A stretch of 64,000 nucleotides of DNA from Anaeroglomus sp964630775 (GCA_964630775.1 CAZVYY010000020.1:10764-74763), one strand, 5' to 3'; shown: positions 25,383 through 35,173, counted from the stretch's first letter. The notes: generated by a model not told the origin, from the letters alone. A program made the numbers and translations.

Positions 25383-26348
25383 ATGTATTCGAAGTCACTG
25401 TTGATTTTCTGCACACTGTGCCTGATGGCCATGATGCATGCGGGCTGCCTGGCCGGGTCGGATGCGACGGCCCAAAAGCCGGTGTATCTGTTCAGCTATT
25501 TTATCGATAACGGACAGGATGGGCTGCATCTGGCCTGCAGTCTTGACGGCCTTGAATGGAAGGCTCTCAATCAGGGCAAGTCGTATCTGAAGCCTGCCGT
25601 CGGCAAGGACAAACTGATGCGAGACCCTTGTGTCCTGCGCGGCCCGGATGGCTTGTTTCACATGGTCTGGACGGTTAGCTGGAAGGAAAAAGGCATCGGC
25701 TATGCCAGTTCCAAAGACTTGATAACCTGGTCCGAACAACAATATATCCCCGTTATGGAGCACGAACCGACGGCTCAGAACTGCTGGGCGCCGGAATTGA
25801 TCTACGACCCCCAGGCCAAACACTACCTGATTTTCTGGGCCACGACCATCCCCGGACGTTTTCCGGAAACCGAAAAAGGCGGCGACAACAATCACCGCAT
25901 CTATTGTGTGACCACCCGTGATTTCAAGACTTACAGCGAAACCAAACTGCTGCTGGAGCCGGGCTTTAATGTCATCGACTCGACCATCATTCAGGCCGGC
26001 GGCAAGTGGGTGATGTTCCTGAAGAATGAAACCAAAAATCCGCCGGAAAAAAATATCCGCATCAGCACCGCCGACCGTCCGGAAGGCCCCTGGAGTCCGG
26101 CCTCCGATGCCATCACCGGCAAATACTGGGCCGAAGGCCCCACTGCGGTACAGATCGGCGAATGGTGGTACCTGTATTTTGATAAATACACCGAAGGCAA
26201 ATACGGTGCACTGCGGTCCAAAGACCTCAAGAACTGGGAAGACATTTCTTCCCAGCTTCGTTACCCCAGAGGTCTGCGACACGGGACGGTTTTTGCCGTC
26301 GAACCTGAGATACTCAAGACCCTCCTGGCGAATGAAAACACCCAATAA
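25383..26348 (+). CDS. GH43-like lipoprotein
   Basis: 321 residues with a lipobox ending in HAGC near residue 22. The body is a five-bladed beta-propeller: MRDPCVLRGPDGLFHMVWT, ARELAT-like blades WAPELIYDPQAKHYLIFWA, and EGPTAVQIGEWWYLYFD resemble the base, acid and Asp positions of GH43 and related arabinosidase families. It is probably an exported, membrane-tethered glycan-processing enzyme. It follows ribH by 25 bases and overlaps nusB by 17 bases, an unusual place for a glycosidase. Confidence 0.75.
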   Translation: MYSKSLLIFCTLCLMAMMHAGCLAGSDATAQKPVYLFSYFIDNGQDGLHLACSLDGLEWKALNQGKSYLKPAVGKDKLMRDPCVLRGPDGLFHMVWTVSWKEKGIGYASSKDLITWSEQQYIPVMEHEPTAQNCWAPELIYDPQAKHYLIFWATTIPGRFPETEKGGDNNHRIYCVTTRDFKTYSETKLLLEPGFNVIDSTIIQAGGKWVMFLKNETKNPPEKNIRISTADRPEGPWSPASDAITGKYWAEGPTAVQIGEWWYLYFDKYTEGKYGALRSKDLKNWEDISSQLRYPRGLRHGTVFAVEPEILKTLLANENTQ

Positions 26349-26814
26349 TCACTCTCAACTCGGCGAAACCAAACAGGATCGACGCACGCTGGCCCGGGAG
26401 CTTGCCATGCAGGCGCTGTGCCAACTGGATGTGCAGGGACAGGAACTCATGCCCTGGCTGGGACGGTTCTTCCGCGAACAAACCAGCGACGCGATGACCA
26501 TTCAGCTTGCCGAGCAATGGACCCAGGGCGCCTGGCAGAATATCGACGACTGTGATGATAAAATCGCCCAGGCCGCCGCCAAATGGAAATTGTCGCGGAT
26601 GTCGCAGGTGGACCGAAGCATTCTCCGCCTGTCGGTCTATCAACTCCAGTTTTGCCCCGATATCCCGGGCAAAGTCGTGGTCAATGAGGCCATCGAGCTG
26701 GCAAAAAAATACAGCACGGAACAATCCCCGCGTTTTGTCAACGGGGTGCTGGACTCGATCCTGAAACTGCTTCGGCCGGGACAAACCAATCCCCCCGCCG
26801 GCCAGCCTTCATAA
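26332..26814 (+). CDS. nusB: Transcription antitermination protein NusB
   Basis: 160 residues. NusB binds BoxA RNA with S10 (NusE) and supports rRNA antitermination. Recognisable parts are RRTLARELAMQALCQLD near the N-terminus and the C-terminal DRSILRLSVYQL, KVVVNEAIELAKKYS and FVNGVLDSI. The ATG at 26332 overlaps the 3' end of the GH43-like gene. A ribH-nusB pairing is common; here a glycosidase gene lies between them. Confidence 0.93.
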   Translation: MKTPNNHSQLGETKQDRRTLARELAMQALCQLDVQGQELMPWLGRFFREQTSDAMTIQLAEQWTQGAWQNIDDCDDKIAQAAAKWKLSRMSQVDRSILRLSVYQLQFCPDIPGKVVVNEAIELAKKYSTEQSPRFVNGVLDSILKLLRPGQTNPPAGQPS

Positions 26815-26844
26815 ATTGCAGACCTTATTATCCGGGAAAACACT

Positions 26845-27855
26845 GTGAGGAAAATAGCAGTTCTCAATCAAAAAGGCGGCGTCGGGAAAACAACGACTGT
26901 CGTCAATGTTGCAGCCGCCATGGCGGCGCACGGTTTTCGCGTTCTGGTGATTGACCTGGACCCGCAGGCCCACCTGACGATCCATCTGGGCGTTGACGCC
27001 GAGCAGCCCGGCTGCGGAGCCTATCAGATCCTGTCCGGCCAGGCCGGTGTTCACGATGCCGCCGTCAAGGTGCGATCCAATCTCTGGATTCTGGGTGCCG
27101 GGATCGAGCTGGTCGGGGCCGAGACCGAACTGGTCAATGAAGTCGGACGCGAAATCATCCTTCGCCAGGCCATCGCCCAGGTCGAAAACGACTTTGATTA
27201 TATGATTATCGACTGCCCCCCGTCGCTGGGCTTATTGACGCTCAACGCACTGGCAGCATCTGAAGAAGTCATCATCCCCGTTCAGCCGCATTTCCTTGCC
27301 CTGCAGGGTTTCAGCCGCCTGCTGCAGACGATCGCACTGGTCAACAACCGCATCAATCCCGCCCTGCATGTCACGGCGATTCTGATGTGCATGTTTGACG
27401 CCCGCACCAGCCTGTCGGCCGAAGTGCGGCAGGATATCGAAAAATTCCTGACCGGGTCCCGCAATCAGAACAGCCCCTGGGCCGGCGCCCAGATCGTCCC
27501 GGTGCATATCCGCCGCAATATCAAACTGGCCGAGGCACCCAGCTACGGCAAGAGCATCTTCGAATATGAACCGACCTGTCATGGAGCAGCGGATTATCTG
27601 GCGGTGGCGGAGTTTGTGCACACGGGAAAAATTGAAGGCACTTTTGACATTCAACTCGATACGGCCAGTGAACCTGCTGCGGAAGCGACCGAAGCCCAGC
27701 CCGCAACAGACACCCCCGCCCCCGCCGCACCCGCTGACACGGTGCCTGCGGAAACGCCCGCACCGTCAGAGACTTCACCCATTGCGGAAAATTCAGTCGT
27801 GGAAACGGCTTACAGCAACACGCCTGCTTCGCCGGATACTCAGGAAGGGAAATAA
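26845..27855 (+). CDS. ParA/Soj-family ATPase with long tail
   Basis: 336 residues starting at GTG. The deviant Walker A is KGGVGKTTT, with DLDPQAHLT and IDCPPSLGLLTLNAL marking the A' and B motifs. ParA ATPases move DNA or protein cargo over the nucleoid. The last ~75 residues are Pro/Ala/Thr/Glu-rich (PATDTPAPAAPADTVPAET) and probably disordered. No parB or parS-like gene is adjacent, so it is an orphan; the cargo is unknown. It follows nusB by 30 bases. Confidence 0.88.
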   Translation: MRKIAVLNQKGGVGKTTTVVNVAAAMAAHGFRVLVIDLDPQAHLTIHLGVDAEQPGCGAYQILSGQAGVHDAAVKVRSNLWILGAGIELVGAETELVNEVGREIILRQAIAQVENDFDYMIIDCPPSLGLLTLNALAASEEVIIPVQPHFLALQGFSRLLQTIALVNNRINPALHVTAILMCMFDARTSLSAEVRQDIEKFLTGSRNQNSPWAGAQIVPVHIRRNIKLAEAPSYGKSIFEYEPTCHGAADYLAVAEFVHTGKIEGTFDIQLDTASEPAAEATEAQPATDTPAPAAPADTVPAETPAPSETSPIAENSVVETAYSNTPASPDTQEGK

Positions 27856-27899
27856 AAAAGGCTGCTTCGTGGATGAAAGAGGAAGCAACCTTATTCGGA

Positions 27900-27925
27900 A
27901 AAGGCTTTCTGCAAAGCCTTTAATT
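27900..27925 (+). terminator. Terminator of the ribH-parA run
   Basis: AAAGGCTTT and AAAGCCTTT form a nine-base-pair stem with a four-base loop, followed by AATTT. It is 45 bases past the parA stop. A second, weaker stem (GGCTGCTTC/GAAGCAACC) precedes it. Confidence 0.65.
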
Positions 27926-28001
27926 TACATCTGCATTATAAAATAATAATTTAAAACACCGTTGTCAATCTTTTTTTTCATTCCGCGCGTTTTTTTACAG
28001 G

Positions 28002-28706
28002 TCATCGTGTCAAGACCCAGGGGTCTTCAAGCTGGTCCACGATGCAGCGCAGAAAACCGGCGGCATAAAATTCATCGATAATCTGACCGTCATAGGCCAG
28101 TGAGACATCCATCATTTTTCGAACACGCATTTCGTCATCCTTGAGTACAATCGCATCTTCAATCATCCCAATGGAGACAATCGCTGTCGCCGATGGCGGT
28201 GCAATCGCATAAAACTGGTGCACACCAAACATGCCCAGCCCCGTCAAAACGACATTGGCCCCGTCAAAGTCATCCGGCGTCAGCTTGTTGGAGCGGGCTT
28301 TGGCCAGCAGCATTTCGCTTTCCGCGGCAGTCTCGATCAGGTTTTTGGAGCCCATATCATGCAGTACCGGCACCACCAGCCCCTGCGGCGCCGCCACGGC
28401 AAAACCGATACCGACGGCACCACTGACCACCAGATTATCGCGGGTTTCATCCAGCGTCGCGGCCAGCAGCGGGTATTTTTTGACCGCACGGGCCATGGCC
28501 AGAATAAAAAAGTCGTTGGTGGTGGCACGAACGCGGGCCTTGCGGCAGTACTCCCGCCGCATCGCTGTCAATTCCGTCAGATCCGCCTGCATCGTCATAT
28601 AGCCGTTGGCCTTGGTCTGCTTGGACTGGTGCATCAGCCGGCCAATCAGCTTCTGAATCCGCGTCAGCGGAACAATGTTCGTATTTATGGTTTCCATAGT
28701 CGCCAT
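28002..28706 (-). CDS. E2-type acyltransferase domain, probably inactive
   Basis: 234 residues matching only the catalytic domain of 2-oxo-acid dehydrogenase E2 subunits: IPLT-like NIVPLTRIQKLIGRLM, VSGAVGIGFAVAAPQGLVVP and SATAIVSIGM. There is no lipoyl or subunit-binding domain. The catalytic HxxxDG motif near the C-terminus reads SLAYDGQIIDEFYAAGFL, so the essential His is Gly and the DG pair is DE. No E1 or E3 gene is nearby. It may be a structural or binding relative. The start at 28706 is preceded by GGGAATC. Confidence 0.72.
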   Translation of the reverse strand: MATMETINTNIVPLTRIQKLIGRLMHQSKQTKANGYMTMQADLTELTAMRREYCRKARVRATTNDFFILAMARAVKKYPLLAATLDETRDNLVVSGAVGIGFAVAAPQGLVVPVLHDMGSKNLIETAAESEMLLAKARSNKLTPDDFDGANVVLTGLGMFGVHQFYAIAPPSATAIVSIGMIEDAIVLKDDEMRVRKMMDVSLAYDGQIIDEFYAAGFLRCIVDQLEDPWVLTR

Positions 28707-28826
28707 TTTAATCAAAGATTCCCTGCTTGCAAGAATAAACCCCTTGCCCCGCCGCATCAGGTTCGTATAATGTATCCATACAAGGATGCGACAAACCTGT
28801 TAAAATGAAATGAAGGGATATCGTCC

Positions 28827-29483
28827 ATGAAAAAAACCGTACTTGTTGCCAGTCTTCTGGCCGGCATGATGCTTATGGCCGGCTGCAGCCGCATGATGGA
28901 CTCCACCAAAGAAGCCTTCGGAGCACAAAAAAAGGATATTCTGGTCAGCCGGGTCCAGTCCGCCCGAGATGCTCAGTTGGATGCCAAGGAGCAGTTTGCC
29001 ACCGCCCTCGATGAATTCCGGAGTGTGGTGGGCTACAAAGGCACCCTTCTGGATGAAAAATACAAAACGCTCAAATCCCAGTATGACAAATGCGAATCCC
29101 GCACCCGAACCGTCGAAAGCCGTATCGAAGATGTCCGCCGGGTCGCCAAGGGCCTGTTCCGCGAATGGGAAGATGAGTTGGACCAGTATTCCAGCCCCGC
29201 CCTGCGTAAATCCAGCGAAACCAAGCTCGAAGCTACACGCGTCAAATGTGACAAAATGATTGCGGCCATGGAAAAAGCCCGCGATAAAATCTATCCGGTT
29301 TTAGCCTCTTTTAAGGACCAGGTGCTGTTTATCAAGCACAACCTCAATGCCCAGGCCATTGCTTCACTGGAAGGGGAACTGGGCATCATCGAAAAAGAAA
29401 TCTCGCTGCTGATTCGGGAAATGGAAAACTCCATGGCCGAAGCCGACACCTTTATTCGCCAGATGCAGATTCTGGAAGTCTAA
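28827..29483 (+). CDS. DUF2959-family lipoprotein
   Basis: 218 residues. Signal peptide with lipobox LMAGC (Cys about 21), then an all-helical coiled-coil body. Segments such as VSRVQSARDAQLDAKEQF, EWEDELDQYSSPALRKSSE and FIKHNLNAQAIASLEGELG are shared with the DUF2959 family of proteobacteria. Function is unknown; the family is envelope-located. The AAGGGA ribosome site is well placed. Transcribed divergently from the E2-like gene. Confidence 0.85.
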   Translation: MKKTVLVASLLAGMMLMAGCSRMMDSTKEAFGAQKKDILVSRVQSARDAQLDAKEQFATALDEFRSVVGYKGTLLDEKYKTLKSQYDKCESRTRTVESRIEDVRRVAKGLFREWEDELDQYSSPALRKSSETKLEATRVKCDKMIAAMEKARDKIYPVLASFKDQVLFIKHNLNAQAIASLEGELGIIEKEISLLIREMENSMAEADTFIRQMQILEV

Positions 29484-29633
29484 TCACAGCGGCATCTGAT
29501 TTCAACAGACACGTAACTCGGCAAGGAATGTGTGCGTCTATATAACATACTTTAAGCATCCGAATTGACTGGTTTTTGATTTCCACTGTTGTTTTGACGC
29601 GGAAAATATCACAATTAAGATGAGGGTGAACGT

Positions 29634-31751
29634 ATGAATAAATGCCGAATTGCATCACTGTTTGTATCGTTGTGTTTTTGTATGTCGCAGCCCTGGACCC
29701 AGGCGGAATCGTCTCCGCAGCCAATCGATACCGCCACCGTTTCCAGAGACTGGCTGTTGTGGAGCATCCTGTCGCCGCAGGTTCCAATCGGCATCCCGGA
29801 TACGGCGTCACCAATTCCCGACAGCAAAACGATTCAACCGCCATTTTCGTTCACACTGGACGGCAAGCCCTCGCAGGAATTCCTCAAGAGCTGGGTAGTC
29901 AGCATCACCCACAACAAATTAGACCAAAACCGCACTTCGCACACGCTCATCTGGCACAACCCCGACAGCAGCCTTGAGCTTCGCTGGCAAGTCCTCGAAT
30001 ACAGCGATTTCAAGACCATCGAATGGACCGTCCATCTCAAAAACATCGGCAAAACCGATACCGCCATCATTGAAAATCTCAGGGCTATTGACGCCCGTTT
30101 TGTCTGTGTCAAAGACAAGCCCTATCAACTGCGCCATTGGAACGGCACCCGTGTCAACGCCGAGGACTTTGCCCCGCAAATCGCCGGGATTGAACCCGGA
30201 AAAGAGCTGACCTTCGCTCCATCCGGCGGCCGGGCCACCGGCGGCTGCTGGCCCTATTATAATATCGACGGCGGGGATGAAGGAATGATTGTCGTGGTAA
30301 GCTGGGCGGGCCGCTGGTACGCAAAGTATCACAGAGACGCCGACAGAACCCTGTCGCTGATGGCTGGGCAGGACAAGACCCATTTCAAATTACTGCCCGG
30401 CGAAACCGTCCGCACACCAATGATCGTCCTTCAATTCTGGAAAGGCGGCAATTGGGTCGATGCCCAGAATCGCTGGCGTCAGTGGATGATTCGCTGTAAT
30501 ATTCCGCGTCCCGGAGGCAAAAACCTGGCACTGCCGTTGTTTGCCGCGTGCAGTTCCCACCAGTTCGCCGAGATGACCAAAGCCAATGAACAGAATCAAA
30601 AAGAGTTCATCGACAGCTATCTGCAAAAAGGCCTCAAAATCAATTACTGGTGGATGGACGCCGGCTGGTATGTGGGCGCCGCGGAAAAGGGCTGGCCGTG
30701 GACCGGCACCTGGGAAGTGGACCGCAGCCCCAATCGTTTCCCCAACGGCCTGCGGGCGATCAGCGACTATGCCCACAGCAAAAACGTCAAGACTATCGTG
30801 TGGTTTGAGCCGGAACGTGTCGCCGCGGGAACCTGGCTGGCAACCGAACACCCCGACTGGATTCTGGGCGGCGCCGGCGGCGGACTGCTGAATCTGGGCA
30901 ATCCCGATGCGTGGAACTGGCTGGTCAGCCACATCGATAAAATCATCACCGACGAAGGCATCGACTTGTATCGTCAGGATTACAACATCGACCCGCTGGA
31001 ATACTGGCAGAAAAACGACCCCGCAGACCGACAGGGCATCACCGAAAATAAATACGTCATGGGATATCTGGCCTACTGGGACGAGCTGCTGCGACGACAT
31101 CCGGGCATGCTGATTGACTCCTGTGCATCCGGCGGACACCGCAATGACCTGGAGACGATGCGCCGCTCCGTCCCCCTGCTAAGAAGCGATTATCTGTTTG
31201 AGCCGGTCGGTCAGCAGGCCCACACCTATGGCCTGTCCTTCTGGCTGCCCGTTCACGGTACCGCATACAATCCATCCAATACGCAGGGGTGGGGCTGGGG
31301 CACCGGTCAGGGCCTTCTGGCATACGGACCCTATATTCGCCGCAGCAATATGTGCCCGGCCAATACCGGCTGCTTCGATTTCAGAGCCGCAGTGGACGAG
31401 ACCCTGATTATGGCACTCTATCAGGAATGGCTGGATATCGCCCCCAATTATTGGGGCGATTACTACCCGCTGACCGATTACACCTTATCACAAAAAGACT
31501 GGATCGCCTGGCAATTCCATCGCCCCGATTCCAAAGCAGGCTTTGTGCAGGCCTTTCGCCATGACCTGAGCATCCACCCCTCGGCCCAGCTCAGGCTCTT
31601 GGGCTTAAAGCCCGACAAGACCTATCTGCTCAACAATTACAACACAAAAACTCAGAGCCGTATGACCGGCAAACAACTGATGGAAGAGGGATTGGTCATT
31701 GAACTGAAAAACAAACCCGATGCGACCACCATCGGATACCGTGAAGAATAA
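29634..31751 (+). CDS. Exported GH36 alpha-galactosidase
   Basis: 705 residues with a signal peptide of about 24 residues. An N-terminal beta-supersandwich is followed by the catalytic barrel from about residue 310: WWMDAGWY, IVWFEPERVAAGTW, the nucleophile Asp in YRQDYN (about 447) and the acid/base Asp in CASGGHRND (about 500). A C-terminal beta domain ends the protein. It hydrolyses terminal alpha-galactosides (raffinose-type sugars, galactomannan or algal galactans). It is monocistronic on visible spacing. Confidence 0.92.
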   Translation: MNKCRIASLFVSLCFCMSQPWTQAESSPQPIDTATVSRDWLLWSILSPQVPIGIPDTASPIPDSKTIQPPFSFTLDGKPSQEFLKSWVVSITHNKLDQNRTSHTLIWHNPDSSLELRWQVLEYSDFKTIEWTVHLKNIGKTDTAIIENLRAIDARFVCVKDKPYQLRHWNGTRVNAEDFAPQIAGIEPGKELTFAPSGGRATGGCWPYYNIDGGDEGMIVVVSWAGRWYAKYHRDADRTLSLMAGQDKTHFKLLPGETVRTPMIVLQFWKGGNWVDAQNRWRQWMIRCNIPRPGGKNLALPLFAACSSHQFAEMTKANEQNQKEFIDSYLQKGLKINYWWMDAGWYVGAAEKGWPWTGTWEVDRSPNRFPNGLRAISDYAHSKNVKTIVWFEPERVAAGTWLATEHPDWILGGAGGGLLNLGNPDAWNWLVSHIDKIITDEGIDLYRQDYNIDPLEYWQKNDPADRQGITENKYVMGYLAYWDELLRRHPGMLIDSCASGGHRNDLETMRRSVPLLRSDYLFEPVGQQAHTYGLSFWLPVHGTAYNPSNTQGWGWGTGQGLLAYGPYIRRSNMCPANTGCFDFRAAVDETLIMALYQEWLDIAPNYWGDYYPLTDYTLSQKDWIAWQFHRPDSKAGFVQAFRHDLSIHPSAQLRLLGLKPDKTYLLNNYNTKTQSRMTGKQLMEEGLVIELKNKPDATTIGYREE

Positions 31752-31843
31752 ACGCAAAATAATACCAAGCTGCTGTCACGAAGGCAGCAGCTTGGTTTGT
31801 TTTCTCACGATCCGGCAGGATCCCCGCCGGCGCAATGGCTGTG

Positions 31844-32161
31844 CTATACAAACTGAATCGCCAGGCCAATACTGCCGTTACGCAGCATCTCGGCCCGATC
31901 CACACGCAGAATCTTGCCCATTTTGATGCGGGCGTACTGCCCTTTTTGGCGGGCCAGCGACATCGTGCGGGGGAAATTCACCTCGACCTCGTGCCCCGGA
32001 CGCACCGGCGTGGTCATCGGCACACTGACATATGCCCCGCCTTTGCTGACATTGACGCTTCTGCCGGTAAAAAAGCGATTCGCCTCCGGAAGCCAGATAC
32101 TCACAGGCCATGATAAATCCGACCTGACGTCTCGTCTTTGTTCAATCAGTGTACTTTCCAT
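31844..32161 (-). CDS. PilZ-domain protein
   Basis: 105 residues, a single PilZ domain. The cyclic-di-GMP-binding RRDVR lies near the N-terminus and NVSKGGAYVSV is the second motif (D/NxSxxG). Likely a stand-alone c-di-GMP effector controlling motility or envelope output. A CGGAG ribosome site precedes the ATG. No diguanylate cyclase is nearby. Confidence 0.83.
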   Translation of the reverse strand: MESTLIEQRRDVRSDLSWPVSIWLPEANRFFTGRSVNVSKGGAYVSVPMTTPVRPGHEVEVNFPRTMSLARQKGQYARIKMGKILRVDRAEMLRNGSIGLAIQFV

Positions 32162-32330
32162 AGTACGGTCTCCGTTAAAATAGCAAATATACTACAACCT
32201 ATGAAAAGTATCGGCAAAGTAAATATGGATAATTTAGATAATATGGAAAATATTTTTAATAAAATTATCCGCCCGCCATGCCCTGATTGAAATGAAATAA
32301 ATTCTTGTTTTATAGGACCTTGTGCACGGC

Positions 32331-33449
32331 CTATGTCTTCATGGAATCCATCTGGATAAAGGCGATGGGAACAAAGATGAAAATCGGCGCCCAGGCCCAA
32401 AACTCCGGACGCAGGTTAAAAAACAGCTCCGTCGCAAACATTTTGCACACAAACGTCAGCACAAAGCAGCTCGTGGAGGTCACAAAGCTGATTACAATAG
32501 CGGTCTTCATATCCCGCGGATCCCGGCAAACCAGCACCGGCAGCGCCACCAGCAGCATCACCAGGTTCAAAATCGGATCCGTTACCCGGGTATGCTTTTG
32601 TAAATACAATTCCGCCAGGTCGCTTTGCCGTGTCCCCTGGCTATTGGCCAACTGCATCAGTTGAACCGAACTCAGCAGCGATTTATAGCCTTCCTGCCGC
32701 CGCATGGGAATCTGCTGCGGTGTCAAATCGCTGGCAAAAAAGTCCACAGCCGAAACCTGCCGCGAAGGAGCCGCCGCAGTCGATGTGTCCGAAATCTGGA
32801 GCATCTCGCCGCCGGTCAGCACCCATCCGCCGCGCTGTCGGTCATAGACGGCTTTCTGAGCCTTGATCCGTCCGGTCACCACCATCTGGTCGCTGCGTTC
32901 CATACGCTTGCGCACAATGATAAAAGGATGATCAATGGCCTGCGTTTTCTCATCATACTGCGCGGTGTTGATTAAATTGCCGTTGGAATCCGAGGCAAAC
33001 CACAAATCGTAATGCTTGGCACCGGGCAGTTCATCATGACTGCGAATAAGCTGCCCCGTCAGATTTGGTATCGCCAGCTCCTGCACCACCACCTGCAAGC
33101 TCATTAGAATCGCGGCAATCCCGATAATGGGGGCAATGAACCGTTTGAGGCTCACCCCCGAGGCCATTACCGCAATCAATTCATTGTTTTTGGTCATGCG
33201 GGCCAGCGAAAAGACCGCGGCAATCACGGTAATCACCCCGGCCATGTCCCGAAACCACAGCAAGATCCGGGCGCCATAAAAAGAGGCGATATTGTACAGC
33301 ATCGTCCTGGCCCCGGCATCGGCGTTTTCTGCAAATTCGTCGAGATTGATAAACAGATCCATCGCCACAATCATGCCGATCAGGACCCCAAAGGCTATCG
33401 CATAGCCAATCAGGAATTGTTTAAGAACATATCGATCCAGTATCTTCAT
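32331..33449 (-). CDS. LptF/LptG-family permease (second gene)
   Basis: 372 residues: two N-terminal membrane segments, a third and fourth near MASGVSLKRFIAP, a periplasmic beta-jellyroll, then C-terminal segments. It matches the YjgP/YjgQ (LptF/LptG) permeases that, with LptB, extract lipopolysaccharide and pass it to the Lpt bridge. Follows the longer paralogue by 10 bases, giving the usual heterodimer pair. An AGAGGT ribosome site precedes the ATG. Confidence 0.88.
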   Translation of the reverse strand: MKILDRYVLKQFLIGYAIAFGVLIGMIVAMDLFINLDEFAENADAGARTMLYNIASFYGARILLWFRDMAGVITVIAAVFSLARMTKNNELIAVMASGVSLKRFIAPIIGIAAILMSLQVVVQELAIPNLTGQLIRSHDELPGAKHYDLWFASDSNGNLINTAQYDEKTQAIDHPFIIVRKRMERSDQMVVTGRIKAQKAVYDRQRGGWVLTGGEMLQISDTSTAAAPSRQVSAVDFFASDLTPQQIPMRRQEGYKSLLSSVQLMQLANSQGTRQSDLAELYLQKHTRVTDPILNLVMLLVALPVLVCRDPRDMKTAIVISFVTSTSCFVLTFVCKMFATELFFNLRPEFWAWAPIFIFVPIAFIQMDSMKT

Positions 33450-33459
33450 CCGCGTACCT

Positions 33460-35058
33460 CTATGTTTTGAGCAGTCGGCGATACAGATACACCGTCAGCA
33501 GGGTCAGAATAGCCAGCCCCAGCCACATCACCGTAATCCCCATCATGGCCGTCGTCGATGCATTCTTGGTAATTTGCTTGCCCGACATAATAAACACCAC
33601 CAGAAGTCCGCCGGGGACGGCACTGGCTCCAAAGGCACTGAGTAAATGCCCGCCGCGATAATACACCCCCAGCGCAATACCCGTCAGAATCAGCGACACA
33701 CACCCCAGCCCCATCACCAGCCGTGAATGCAGTTCGGCATCAATTTCGTCATTGACCGCCGCCAGTTCCACCTGCAGTTGCCTGACTTGCTCCAGCAGCG
33801 GCTTGCTCGGATGGACCAGGGGACTATTCTTCGTGCCCACCTCGGCCAGCAAATCAAGAATCGGCCTGGACTCCAGTTTCTCCTGTACCGACGCGGGAAT
33901 TTCCACATTGTTGATGAACTTCCGCAGGGCAAAACCCGTAACGCCTTCCCCGCGATCCCACGAGGGATTTTCCAAATCCAGTTCCAGCCGAGGAATCGAT
34001 TGATTCACATCCAGCCGGCAGAACCCCCGCTGGCTTTGGCGGGTAATTTTCTGATTCTGCACCCGGTCCATTTCGACCAGTTGAATCGGCGCCGTCAGTT
34101 CGAGAGTTAATTCTCTCTGGCCAAGCTGACAACCCGCCGCCGTCAGAAAATAATCCCGAAATCCATCCGCATCCTGAAGCAGGGCCTGCGGGCTGGAACT
34201 GCCGAAAGTCTGATTTAAATACTGCCCCACCAGCTCCGTCATAAACTGCCAATACACCTGCATCGCCATTTTATAAATCGGGGCATGCTTCATCTTGTCA
34301 ATACGGATGCTTTTGAGTTTGTCCAGTTTATAAAATTTGATATCGTCAGCCAGCAGCGAATCAAACTGCCGCTCGACGCTCGTATTGCCGATTTCGACCG
34401 ATGAAAAATCATCCACGCGAACCGCGTTGAGAGCAATGATACGAACCTTATTAAAATCCGAATGCGTCTCGATCTCAACTTTGGCCGACTGGGCCAGAAC
34501 CATACGCTGAATATCCGCATCTTTGGTATCCAGAATAATCACCCCCTCCAGCAGTTTCCGCTGGGGGTCGGCCTTTTCGGCATAAATCTTGTATGTGGAC
34601 TTGGGCAGGGTATAAAAGCCCTTGCGCTGCAGGTTGCGAAACAGAATCTGCTCGGCGTTGGCCTTGACGCTCTTTTCACTGCGCTGAATAAAGGCCGGGG
34701 CCACGTGGAAACTCAGAATCAGGTTGGCAATCGCCACCAGAATCGCCAGACTCAGACCCGGATAGACCAGCGTCCACAGGCTGATGCCGCTGGCCCGGCA
34801 CGCATCCAGCTCCCGGTCGGCGGCAAACCGTCCATACACCATCGACGCCGCAAACAGCGCGCTCATCGGCAGCACAAACGTCAGCGTTATCGGCATCAGA
34901 TATCCCAGCAGGTGTAAAATCTCTTCGGGGCTGACGCCGAAATCCTGAATCGGCTTGAGCAGAAAGCCCAGACTCAGAATCAAGGTCATCGCCACCGTCG
35001 TCAGGATAAAGACCCGGAACAACTCCTTAAAAATATAGCGGTGAAGCGTAAATATCAT
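33460..35058 (-). CDS. LptF/LptG-family permease, enlarged
   Basis: 532 residues, about 150 longer than typical LptF or LptG. N-terminal RYIFKELFRVFILT and the pair of following helices, RELDACRASGISLW, and the C-terminal membrane segments match the family. The extra length is in the periplasmic part (roughly residues 200-420). It heads the two-gene unit. LptB, LptC and LptA are not in the window. Confidence 0.85.
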   Translation of the reverse strand: MIFTLHRYIFKELFRVFILTTVAMTLILSLGFLLKPIQDFGVSPEEILHLLGYLMPITLTFVLPMSALFAASMVYGRFAADRELDACRASGISLWTLVYPGLSLAILVAIANLILSFHVAPAFIQRSEKSVKANAEQILFRNLQRKGFYTLPKSTYKIYAEKADPQRKLLEGVIILDTKDADIQRMVLAQSAKVEIETHSDFNKVRIIALNAVRVDDFSSVEIGNTSVERQFDSLLADDIKFYKLDKLKSIRIDKMKHAPIYKMAMQVYWQFMTELVGQYLNQTFGSSSPQALLQDADGFRDYFLTAAGCQLGQRELTLELTAPIQLVEMDRVQNQKITRQSQRGFCRLDVNQSIPRLELDLENPSWDRGEGVTGFALRKFINNVEIPASVQEKLESRPILDLLAEVGTKNSPLVHPSKPLLEQVRQLQVELAAVNDEIDAELHSRLVMGLGCVSLILTGIALGVYYRGGHLLSAFGASAVPGGLLVVFIMSGKQITKNASTTAMMGITVMWLGLAILTLLTVYLYRRLLKT

Positions 35059-35173
35059 GTCTGTACCATAGTAACAGGTTTTTCAGAATCCAAAATATAG
35101 AGTAATCATACTAAAGAGTTTATTGTGGCACAAAAGCGGATTATTTCAATCAAATTCCGCCTTATGCCCTATT

